From Oikopleura dioica (taxonomy: Eukaryota > Chordata > Appendicularia > Copelata > Oikopleuridae), in assembly GCA_907165135.1 (NCBI GenBank), contig OU015568.1:12160501-12224500 (forward strand): a stretch of 64,000 nt of DNA. The letters are read 5' to 3'. Numbering within the stretch: position 1 is the first letter of the stretch; each line of letters begins with the position of its first letter. The translations under genes and the position numbers were made by a program. Below the pieces are notes generated by a model. The model saw only the letters and a list, made by a program, of their open reading frames with translations. It was not told the DNA's origin and did no database searches. Positions 22,701-33,019 of the stretch are shown here, piece after piece.

Positions 22701-25184
22701 GAATGTCACGACTTTTTTCTGGCACGAGAATGAGAATTATAAATCTTCAAAAACGACGATAACGATTTCAAAATTGAGAAAAAATAAATCTTCTAAAAAA
22801 TAAATCCCGAAAAAACGCAGCTTCTTTACTTTGAGATAAGAAAAAGAATTAATTCTCCATTTCTTTCTATGCCCGATTACAATTGAAAGAAAAGGCTCCT
22901 GGAGCGGATTATTGCACCTGCAGATGGAGAGACACGGAAAGACCGATTGAAGAAGTTGCGATTAGCGCGGTATTATCCGGCAATATCACAAATCGCCGGT
23001 TTCCTGCTGTGAGCCGCACGTGGCGCTGTGGCGGGCAGCCGATTGGTCGAGCGGGCAGAGTACGGGAAACTGTACTCTCGCGAGCGCCGCTTATCGAGCT
23101 CAGAATAATGAATCATCATTTTCTGAGGATTGATGACTCTTTTAAGCACCTAAGAAAGCATGAAAAGGAAGAACTCGAATATAATGGCCAATTAATTCAA
23201 GTTCTTTTTCTCAATCACTAATTCGATACGAAAATAATTATATCTCGGTGAGGGTATTTGAGAAAGTTTAGTTCTCGTTTGAAGTGCGATCTGACAGGGA
23301 TCTAATTTATTAAAACGACTTTTGTATAAGGCGCTAGTCTAAATAGTAAAAGATCCGTCTGGCAGGTCCGCCGTTCTCACGGAATCGTAAAAGTCCGCTG
23401 TTTTCAAAGACAATTTTGCCGGACTGGAAGTTAATTCGAATTCAGAAAAGTGAGCCTCTCGGAGCTCAAGTGGGTAACGTTTCGTTATCAGGGCGTATTT
23501 AGTATCTCTAGGTAAGATAGAATCAAATTTTCGACCCTCGATACTTTACGCGTAAGCCCCTGTTTGCTCCAAAACAGAAGCTACTCCCGTGTTCTTTCCT
23601 TGAGAACCATTATCTGGGATTAGAATTATGTTCTTTTGTAAATAGAGCAGGTGGACAGCGGAACAAAAACTTGCCCTTTGACAATTTTCCGCTGGGCGAA
23701 GTCCGATAATTTGGGGATATGGGAAATATGGGATTTTCTTTTTATCTTGACATGTGGTCCCCACCCACTTGCGGTCAGATGGGCGAAATTCGCTTTTCCG
23801 GGAATTTCGAACTGTTCTATCCTTAAGGGGGTAGACCTTTTTTTTGGTTGGCAAGAGCTTGATGTTCGGAAAGGTTCTAACTCAATTTTCAGAGCGTGAA
23901 ATGCGGAACATAAGTGAATCATTTATTCGAGGTAGATTTCTGTCCGTGCCAGTTTGACCAGGTTAGTTGTCCTCTTTTCCGTTACGAATTTGTCCCCGGC
24001 GCTCATTTGCCACCACAAATACAATGTAGATTCTGCACGCTCCTCAACCGCGCGGTTTTTACCTCCATCCTGGCACCACCGGGCCCGTAGACGGACATTA
24101 ATGCAATTCATAATTTTACGCTGCACTTTTGGGGCATTATGAACATTTTAAACTTCGTCTGCAAAGGCAGGTTAAATGAATCAAAGAATGAAAAAATTCA
24201 ATTCCTGTCATTTAAAAAACGTAAATCCGCTTGCTAACCGCCACTTCCGCTAATTCGCGCTAGAAATCGGATTCGGGTAAAACTCTTGTAAACATTGTTT
24301 CATCGGGCAGTAAGTATAATGTCCTTTGATCCTTAGTTCTAAAATATTCAAAGTATCTGAGCGACAGGAGCAGATCCTCTTTGCGACGCAAATATTTACG
24401 ATGGAAGGGACAACCCTAATTAGATGAAAATCTCCTCTGCAAAATATACTTCCACAGGCGAACCTGCATAAATTAACACAAAACATGCGTCGGTTATGAA
24501 TACCGAAAGAAAAAGGCCCTTTATTTTGTTGACCAGAATAAGGGGGTCAGTAAGCTAACTCTTCGAAAATTTAACTTGAAAATCACTTTGCACATCTTTA
24601 GTTTTGAGAATTTTCGGTAGTTTGAAAATGGCAACAAAAAGAAAGAAAACCCGACAGATTGGAAAAGTGAGATCTCTGTGGCTTTTCGATTATTTGCTTA
24701 TTTTCATTGTCGGCAGGTGAGTAACCGTCATTGTGGTGGTAAATCTATGTCGAGTGGTTATGCTTTAAAAAAAAAGAACTCGGCGTGGCTTTCAATTGTC
24801 CGATAATATTGTCCGATGCTTCGAAACATGGCGGTAGTGCAGATACGATAAAATAGATACCGACACCACCAACACCACAAATCAACCTGCGCCCGTGATG
24901 CTACAAATGTATGAGAGCCGAACATGTAGAAACATTCGAAGATAAGGGCCCGCGACGCTTTCCAAACCACAATTCTCTCGATGAGATAACGATTCCAAAT
25001 TTAAACCCGATCACGGATAATTTTCTGAGATTTCGTATAAGGACCTCAAATGTTAGTTTTGTTCCAAAGGTAACTCAGCAGGGACTGTCGCCGACGGATA
25101 ATCGCGTTAACTCGTTCCACTAACTCACAAAAATCAAAGGGTGCGTTTTACACCTAGTTGCGAGGAGGGAGCACCTAAACAAAT
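19797..25184. other. Gene-poor region downstream of the zinc-finger gene
   Basis: About 5.4 kb without a supported gene. It contains one TTAA-flanked inverted-repeat element (20931-21611), a GC-rich CCAAT-containing patch (about 22970-23100), and a lone TTAAGGGGGT at 23823 that resembles the end of that element but has no partner found. Short ORFs, for example 20220-20411 minus and 23546-23854 minus, lack motifs. Confidence 0.45.
20931..21611. mobile_element. TTAA-flanked MITE with GGGGGTCCCC termini
   Basis: The left end GGGGGTCCCCCACGATTTT and right end AAAATCGTTGGGGACCCCC are inverted copies and both are flanked by TTAA (20927-20930, 21612-21615). The element is 681 bp with no transposase. 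The terminal inverted repeat seems short, about 22 bp. The TTAA flanks suggest piggyBac-type mobilisation. Confidence 0.7.
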
Positions 25185-25192
25185 TATAAATA
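25185..25192 (+). promoter_or_regulatory. TATA box of the ZCCHC24 gene
   Basis: TATAAATA lies 61 nt upstream of the ZCCHC24 start codon and would place transcription start near 25215. Confidence 0.6.
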
Positions 25193-25252
25193 CAACTCCG
25201 ATGTGCCGATTCTCTCCAGTCACTCCTACAGTAACCAAATCAGAGAGGCACA

Positions 25253-25888
<636 letters not shown>

Positions 25889-25961
25889 CTCATCATTTTT
25901 TACTTTTGATCTACTCTGTACATTTTCGAAACCATTTCATTTTTTGCATGATTTTTCTTCT

Positions 25962-25967
25962 AATAAA
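25962..25967 (+). terminator. Poly(A) signal of ZCCHC24
   Basis: AATAAA lies 74 nt after the stop codon. Confidence 0.6.
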
Positions 25968-26779
25968 CCTTCAATCATTTTTTCTCTTTTTACGGGTTAT
26001 TTTTACGATAAGTAATATTTATCCGGATTTAGCGAAGGCGAAGCTCTCGATCCACTTGTGCCTCTCAGTGGAAGAAGTATCAAAGCGGCGAGAACCTGTA
26101 TAAACCTTTCCTCAATAGGGCACTTGTTTGATTCCTCGCCATTAGCCCGTGCTAATACTCGGACGTCACTTACCACTCGGTAAGTGAGAGAGCCACCTAA
26201 CTAAATTTTCACCCTCCTCGAAAGGTTGGAAAACCGGCAGAAATGTCCGACAATCAAGATTTTAGAAACTATTTTCGTCAATTTTGAACCCTCCAGCTAA
26301 TTATGAGAATAATTGTAAGTCAGCAAATCCATTCTGTCGACCACAAATGCATTGGACTTTTTGTCAGTTTCTTTGCTTTTTATAGCCACAAAACAGAACC
26401 GTCAAAATTACCACTGGACTGGAGTCTGACCACAAAGCAGGTCCATTTGTGACCGCAGTTTTCACTACTTATGATGTGAAAAGACTCGATAAACATGAAT
26501 ATAATATGCAATAATGTATAATGGCATTTTTTACTCGCTGCGTATTCTGACAGCAGACTGATGCATTATTCAAAGAGCATCTGTAAGTGTCTCTCTTGCT
26601 CAATTTGTGCATCATCAATTCGCAAACCGCGAAGAGTTGTGAGTTCTCCTCCGATATACTAAGAAATCGATTTTGAACTCGCGCTCGTTGTCTGTCTGAA
26701 ATCATAGAAGATAAACTATTTTATTTTTCAGGATTTCTGGGTAAATAAGTCAGGAGAGGCGTAATCGACAAAGAACTCA
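25968..26779. other. Intergenic region between convergent ZCCHC24 and kelch-like genes
   Basis: No gene is supported. A small perfect hairpin with arms CACTTACC/GGTAAGTG lies near 26166-26186. The rest is AT-rich. Confidence 0.45.
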
Positions 26780-28355
26780 TTAGAAATGATCACTGTCGAA
26801 GCAGAACTCTTCGCAGCTATTGAGGCAGATGTCAGCTTGAACTTCGTAGAAAACGGCATTGTCAAGGACTGGATCGAGCTCAGCAAGTTCAACGACGTCG
26901 TAAGGAGGGAGGAGATTCATTCTTTGGATTTCAGCGCCGGCTAGGAGAACCTCACTTCCCAGTAGAACAGCGGATCCTTCATGGAGAGGCTAAATGAGAT
27001 TTAATATTTGCTCGACATTTGGATTCCGACCTTGAGGAGTCGCTGACGGAACTGGAATCGGAAACTCTGAGTTTGGGAGTCTTCCATCATTTCGTAGACA
27101 TCAGATTGCAAGTCGTTGCTATCATAGCCGCCAAAAAGGAAGGCTTGATCAGTGTCGAGGACGGAAACAATTGTCATATCCGCGATTCCGCTGATGAAAA
27201 AATATAATTGATTTCTTTTATGAAAGTATTTCTACCTATTCTTAGGGAAATCTTCATATTCAGTCCAACCGTTTCGTCCGAGGAACTCGAGTTTACTGTT
27301 AAATGTATCGCTTTTTTGGGTTTATGATTGAATTGAACTTGAAAATTGTTGACGTGCTCAATGACAGTAAATCCGATCCTGTTCATAGCTCCGCCTCCAA
27401 TGGCAAAAACTTGTTTCTTATAGATTCCCAAGCCACCTCTAGAGTGATCATTTTTGGTCGATGCAAGAATAGGGTTGCTGTTTACGCCGTCAAACTCAAA
27501 GCAACTTTTGCTAGATGAACCGAAGCAAAAGTTCATCACTAAAAATCAATAAATTTTATAGTTTTGACATTTTCCTTACTGTCATCTTCGAATCCAATGT
27601 TGTTTTCAATGATCGCGCATTTTCCGTGATAGGAATCAAACGAGTATCCGAGCTGGACTCCAGTGTCTTCAATCGCACAACCTTCAATTTTAGCAACTTG
27701 GCGCTTCTTAGTCATACCACCGAACATCAAGTGTTCGCCCTTGAAAAACGCATAACAAGCCGCGTCGAGCTCGACATCCAAGAATGGACCGTATCGACGC
27801 TGCTCGAAGACACTTCCATCTCGACTGATGATTTTACCAACGAGTCGCATCTCTTCATCAAGAAGCACTGCGTATCGTTGGCAAGTAAAGTTGTCGCAAG
27901 GACAGCCGCCTGGGCAATTGCTTCGGCATGGACACTCGGCAACTTTTGTCTGTAGCTCCATGCTACAGTCCGCGATGCATGAATCATCTGGGCACGCCTA
28001 GAGACTAATTTTAAAACAGCGATATAGAAGATCTTACCTTCATACAAGCTGCATGCTCATCCGAAAACTTGTCCACACAGAACTCGTGCTCGCCGTTGAG
28101 ATGCAGATCCTTGCAGCTGCAAACTGGGTTGCCACAGCCAGCACAGCCGTCTGGGCACTCGTCATTGCAGGGACAGGCAGCCCCGCAACGAGCGGCTTCT
28201 CCCAAACATTCATACTGACAAGAGCTGTTCGAGCAATTGGCGTAGCACTCTGCAAGATCAGCGTTGCAGAAATCTTCGCATCGCTTTTGAAGATCCTCAT
28301 CTGGGCAAGTTTGCCCGAAAGAGGATCCAATGAGAAAAGTTGACAATAGCTTCAT
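26780..28355 (-). CDS. Secreted cysteine-rich protein with kelch-like repeats
   Basis: Exons 28038-28355, 27580-27997, 27236-27538, 27031-27190 and 26780-26989 encode about 470 residues. A signal peptide (MKLLSTFLIGSSFG) precedes about 125 residues dense in cysteine (CPDEDLQKRCEDFC, CPCNDECPDGCAGC, CPCRSNCPGGCPCDNFTC). The rest holds kelch-type blades such as EHLMFGGMTKK, SFDSYHGKCAII, GLGIYKKQVFAIGGG and DQAFLFGGYDSNDLQSDVYE, which suggest a partial beta-propeller. No precise function is known; an extracellular binding role is inferred. The exon 3-4 junction is one nucleotide out of phase with canonical GT-AG sites, so splicing there may be non-canonical or the gene may carry a lesion. Introns are 41-48 nt. 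Confidence 0.75.
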
Positions 28356-28489
28356 ACTCGAGAATTTTCCGGTCTCTTGTGAAATATTGAAGAGGGGAAA
28401 ATCGAACGGCAGATTTTAATGATTGTTGGTCAAATATCAGAGGGAAGAAGGAGACGGATTGTGTAAATTTCAGACTGCAGCCTTGATTA

Positions 28490-29200
28490 CAGTCGTTACG
28501 CACAATTCCGTAACGCACAATTCCGGACATTTAGAGGAAAACGGAAAAAATTAAAAAACGCACAATTCCGGACAATTCGACAAAAAATATTAACTGAAAT
28601 TTATATCGTATAAGTTGACCAAGATTGAATGTTTCTCTTTGGATTTTATTGTGACATGTTTCGATCTTTGTAAGAGTCATTTTCAAACTAAAGAACAGCT
28701 ACAGTAAGTCACAAGTAGTAGGAGAAAAGAATACCCTTGAGTCGTTATGAATTTACGAAAAACGCAACTGAACAGAAAAAGCGAGGAGCTGCTCCATCTC
28801 AAAAACAACTGCACCTCGCTTTTTCTGTTCAATTGCGTTTTTCCTATTTAAAATTCATAACAACTCAAAGGTATTCTTTTCTCCTATTATTTGTGACTTA
28901 CTGTAGCTGTTCTTTAGTTTGAAAATGATCTAACAAAGATCGAAACATGTCACAATAAAATCCAAGGAGAAACATTAACTGAAATTTATTTTACTTGATC
29001 ATTTTCTTGCAAAAAAACTAAGAATGCTTGCTTGTTTCTTCGGCTTTTCTGGCTTCTGCTTTTTTCTCGATATTTTACGTTTTGAATAAAAAACAAGCAT
29101 TTTGAAAACAAAAATTTTTTCCATCTAGAATCCGCACAATTCCGGACATTTGGCCCTTTTTGCTGAAAAAAAAAGTGTCCGGAATTGTGCGTAACGACTG
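28490..29200. mobile_element. Tc1/mariner-type MITE, TA-flanked long inverted repeat
   Basis: The ends CAGTCGTTACGCACAATTCC and its inverse GGAATTGTGCGTAACGACTG are flanked by TA (28488-28489, 29201-29202). Inverted similarity continues nearly to the centre, where arms rich in AAAAAGCGAGG pair around a loop near 28800. The subterminal motif CGCACAATTCCG recurs several times near both ends. No transposase ORF is present. It sits between the 5' ends of two divergent genes. Confidence 0.85.
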
Positions 29201-29340
29201 TATACAGTAAAAATGGCGATCATGCGAAGTTTCTAGCTGATTTTGAGAAAAAAAGTCTCTAGATGAATTACAAACAAAAAAGTTTTCAATCAAAATCTTC
29301 AGTTTCCCGATCAAATTCCTCCTAAACGGACATTTTCAGA

Positions 29341-29855
29341 ATGAGTCTTCGTATCGGAACTATCCCGCGTGTCTTCAACCTTGAAATAACACCGGATTTC
29401 GGGGGCCCGATTCTCCTCGTTGTTCTCTATCTTGAGGCGTTGGCCCCGGATCAAAATGGACGGCGACTTCGAGCCGCTCTTTTCGACGGAAAGTACGAGC
29501 AGCAGATGATTGTAATTCGTACGAAAAGAAACATCGCTAGAGGAGACCTGATTAAAATTCCTAGCTGGAAAATGGTCGGTTGGGAACATGGAAAACACAT
29601 GCTAGGTTGAAAAAAGTTCCAATTTTATTGTCTTCATAAATACAATATTTTTCAACACAAAAACAGACCATCATGGAGATTGACGACAATTTTGAAGTCT
29701 TGCAACGAAGAATCGATGTTCGACCACACGTTCCTTTCCTCAGAAATAAGATTCTTTGGACGAATGGCGATCCCTATCCGAACATGTTTACTAACAACCT
29801 TCAACTTGCGCTTCTCAATGATGATTTCCGAAAATCCCTTCATGGATTTTTCTAA
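29341..29855 (+). CDS. Small unrecognised protein, possible OB-fold (RPA70N-like)
   Basis: Two exons (29341-29574 and 29667-29855) join in phase 0 to 140 residues. The ATG follows a ttttcag acceptor by one nucleotide, the pattern of trans-spliced messages. The segment RRLRAALFDGKYEQQMIV and the following RGDLIKIPSWKM resemble the strand pattern of an OB fold as in the N-terminal domain of RPA1, but similarity is weak. The second exon (LQRRIDVRPHVPFL) is not recognised. The function is open; treat as a predicted gene. The serine-protease gene starts 172 nt downstream. Confidence 0.5.
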
Positions 29856-30027
29856 CTTTATCGACATCTGCCTTTATCATTCCATTCAACTGAAACAATT
29901 TATCAGAATAAAAAATACACCATAAATTGAGATTCTCATTATTTTGATGGAATCATAAAAATAGCCATTTTGCCCAGAAAAAAGTTTTACGAGCGATTTC
30001 GAATTGAAATCAAAAACATAAAGAGAA

Positions 30028-32000
30028 ATGATTTCCCTCAGAAACATTTTAATTTTCCTTTTCTGCTTTCAAAACGCATCCGGCGAGTGTACTGAGTCAA
30101 GCTGCAGGAAAAAAGTTTCAACCAAGTGCATATCCTCATCGAAATTCTTTTCTATCGAATTTTAGTGGCGGATTGAAGGAGAATTACGAAGTGAAGTTCA
30201 AAAATCACCTGCGCGAAGGCCAAGCTTCAGAGCTTATTCTGATGCGGGACATAGTAGTCAAGCGAAATGGCAAATTTGTCACTCAAACTGCGACGCCTCT
30301 CATTGTTGCTACGCGCATCGCCAATGGACAAGTCGTTGTTGATGTCATTCAGAAGAATAGAGGACGAAAAAGTACGCTGGGAACAGGAATGGATGAAAAT
30401 TGACTGTTTTCTGAAAAATTATTTTTCGCTTTCAATGTTATTTTTATCTAGTGAAGCTCGCGGATTCCGAAAACTAAGAAATGGGAGCTTCACCGTCGGC
30501 GTTTCAGTTCGAAGTTGTAATAATGACAACTGCCAGCTTCGCGTTAAACTCAACGGAAAAGATGCAAAGAAGAAATTTGGTCGAAACACCCAGCGAAAAA
30601 ACTATCCGTTCAAGGTTTCAAGATTGACGCTTTCGAAGGTTAATTTTGTCGCATGCAAGAATATCGATCGAATCCCAGGTAAAGGTTGACTTCAGAGCGT
30701 TCATGATCATTTTTAGTGACGGAATGTTCTGTCCAGCCAAGAATGATTCGGCGACAGTTTTGGAAGAGCTTGTCGGAGCCTAACTGTGGCAGGACGTTTA
30801 AAGTCACACCAGAAGAAATGCACGCGATTCCGAGCTTCATCAGAACGACTTTGAAAGATGACGCTGTTGACAAACATCTAAATGTACTTTTTGATTTCTC
30901 TCTCATGTCAATCACTTTTCAAGGAATGTCTTTACGCAAGTGAAAAGCTCAGAATCTCAAGAGAACATGTCGTTGGCGGAGTGAACGCATACCCTGGTCT
31001 CTCTCCTTGGACAGCATCCATCCGTGCGTTGATAAATGATAACCATCGAACTTGCGAGGCAAATGTTGGCACTGCAACGCTGATTGACAAGTGCTGGCTT
31101 CTAACTGCTGAGCACGTGGTTGGAATCGGAAGTAAACTCAGTTCCTTCAAAGTTCGTCTCGGTGATTATTTTAACCGCGGTTCTTCGACAATGCGACAAA
31201 CTGCCAACTGCGATCAAAACGACGAAAGAATGAATGGATTCTTTGGGCGAGTAGAGAGCGAGCATGAAAGTGAAATCGAACATTTTATCCGACATCCGGA
31301 CATTGACGGAGAGCATATCGATGTGGCGCTTATAAAGATGAAAAACTGCGTTGAGGATTATACAAAATATATTCAACCGGTTTGTCTCCCGGAATCTCTG
31401 AATGAGTTTAGTGATGATATTTGTGGAGTTGTTTCTGGATGGGGAAAGAGCAGCCCGACACAGGAAAGAATACCGGAAGTACAAAGTTGATGTCGCAAGA
31501 AAAATTAGTATTCGTATAAGGGCCCGTTGGAAACCCCTGCAGTTCTTCAAATTACTTCTATTGCGCATATTTCAGAAAAGCAGTGTAAAGAAGAGTTTGA
31601 TAAACAAAACACAAGAATCGATCATAAATTTAAATCTGGGGTAAATATTTGACCCCCAAATTCGGGGCCCGAGTGAAGTTCACTTTGTTCTAGGTTATTT
31701 TTTGCGCGGGAACACCAGACTCTAGTCCAACAACTCGTGACACTTGCAGTGGCGACAGCGGCGGTCCTTTTGTTTCTTATGGGTTCAGGGAAGAAGATGA
31801 GTTCACTGAAATCAAGGAAGACTACGCGCGAGATGATAGAGCTGTTTTGCTCGGAATAACTTCCAGCGGCGCGAAGGTAAAAAACCTGCACGCAAACTGA
31901 TCATAATTTTTAGAATTGCAATGTCTATGGTTTCTACAGTCGCGTTACAAGCATTATGGATTGGATTTACGAAGTCAAAATGAACGCTAAATACAATTGA
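30028..32000 (+). CDS. Secreted trypsin-family (S1A) serine protease with N-terminal extension
   Basis: Eight exons (30028-30125, 30166-30371, 30457-30678, 30717-30883, 30924-31478, 31521-31640, 31694-31876, 31914-32000) join in frame to 545 residues. A signal peptide (MISLRNILIFLFCFQNASG) is followed by about 210 residues of unknown fold containing several cysteines. The activation region reads EHVVGGVNAYPGLSPWTASI. The catalytic triad is complete: His in LLTAEHVV (Glu replaces the usual Ala before His), Asp in HIDVALIKM and Ser in DTCSGDSGGPF. VVSGWG and the C-terminal YSRVTSIMDWIYEV also fit. Probably an extracellular zymogen; substrate preference cannot be read reliably. Confidence 0.9.
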
Positions 32001-32590
32001 CTGTAATGAATTTCATCAACGGAAGAACTGTATTGTGAAAATAGCCTTCGAGATGCCTGAAAGCGACATTGACCAAGTGCATCGGAAATGTGAAACACAT
32101 CCTTGTGTCTGTTTGCTCGAAAGGCCAAACAGGAAATACTTCCGCCGCTCGCAACTTTGGTCGGACAATGTGACCGCCAGATTACGCCAATTGTACTTAT
32201 GCAAAGTCAAAAGTCAAATTCGCATATTTTTCAATTTCCCATCAATGCAACGAACTTATTTGTGTTTCATTTTGGCACTTTTACAACGTGTTCCTTTCCT
32301 GCCAAGATGTTGAAACTCGGTAGACTAGGGGAGCAGGGTTTTATGAAAAATCAAATAAGAAGGGTCTACCGTAGCGGCTGATAAGTACCACTGACCTTTT
32401 TCAATATCATCGGAACTGGTATTTTTTGAGATTTCCGAGAGCAGTAAAAGCTTATCGAAAATCAAGCCACCGAAAACATCAAAAAATCATCGAAAAAGAT
32501 AAGCACGTATTCATTCTCGTTCGAGTCAGCGTAGCGCGCGCACGAAAATAATATTTTTCGATTTTTCTTCGGAAATTTCGTTGCGCCCTT
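32001..32590. other. Stretch between the protease gene and the retroelement
   Basis: No gene is supported. The last seven bases (32584-32590, CGCCCTT) are repeated directly after the poly(A) run at 50724-50730 and may be a target-site duplication. Confidence 0.4.
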
Positions 32591-33019
32591 TCTTTCACTG
32601 CTTGAGCCGAGAACCTGTTCTTTTCTAGCGATCCTCGCTCCATTAGACAGGCAGTCTGGTTAACTTAACCCTAAACCTTTCTCTTTGTATTAAGGTAAGA
32701 GTCGCCTTAAAGACTCTGGCAGTTTCTCTTTGAATTACTCTAATCTTTCACGTCCACCACTGCTTGGTACAGTCGCCATAACGACTGATCTCTTCTTATT
32801 GATCTTCAGCAAGGAGGAGGAGGCTATTTCCTCCTCCTTCTTCTACTTGACGTTAAGGCTGCGGCCCCGCTACTCGCATTCGCGCCAAAAAGCGTTACTT
32901 TCTCACAAATACCCAACGGTCGCATTTGTTTCGCGCGTTCAGCTGCGCCGGACCCTGTCGCTCGGTCCTTGTTTCACTCTCTCAAAAGAGATTTTGAGAG
33001 ATTGAACTGCCCGCACTGA

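Noticed and set aside
26160-26190. Small hairpin CACTTACC/GGTAAGTG that looks like paired splice-donor sequences
   Set aside because: Only 8 bp with a tetraloop, no adjacent exons; too little to call an RNA gene.
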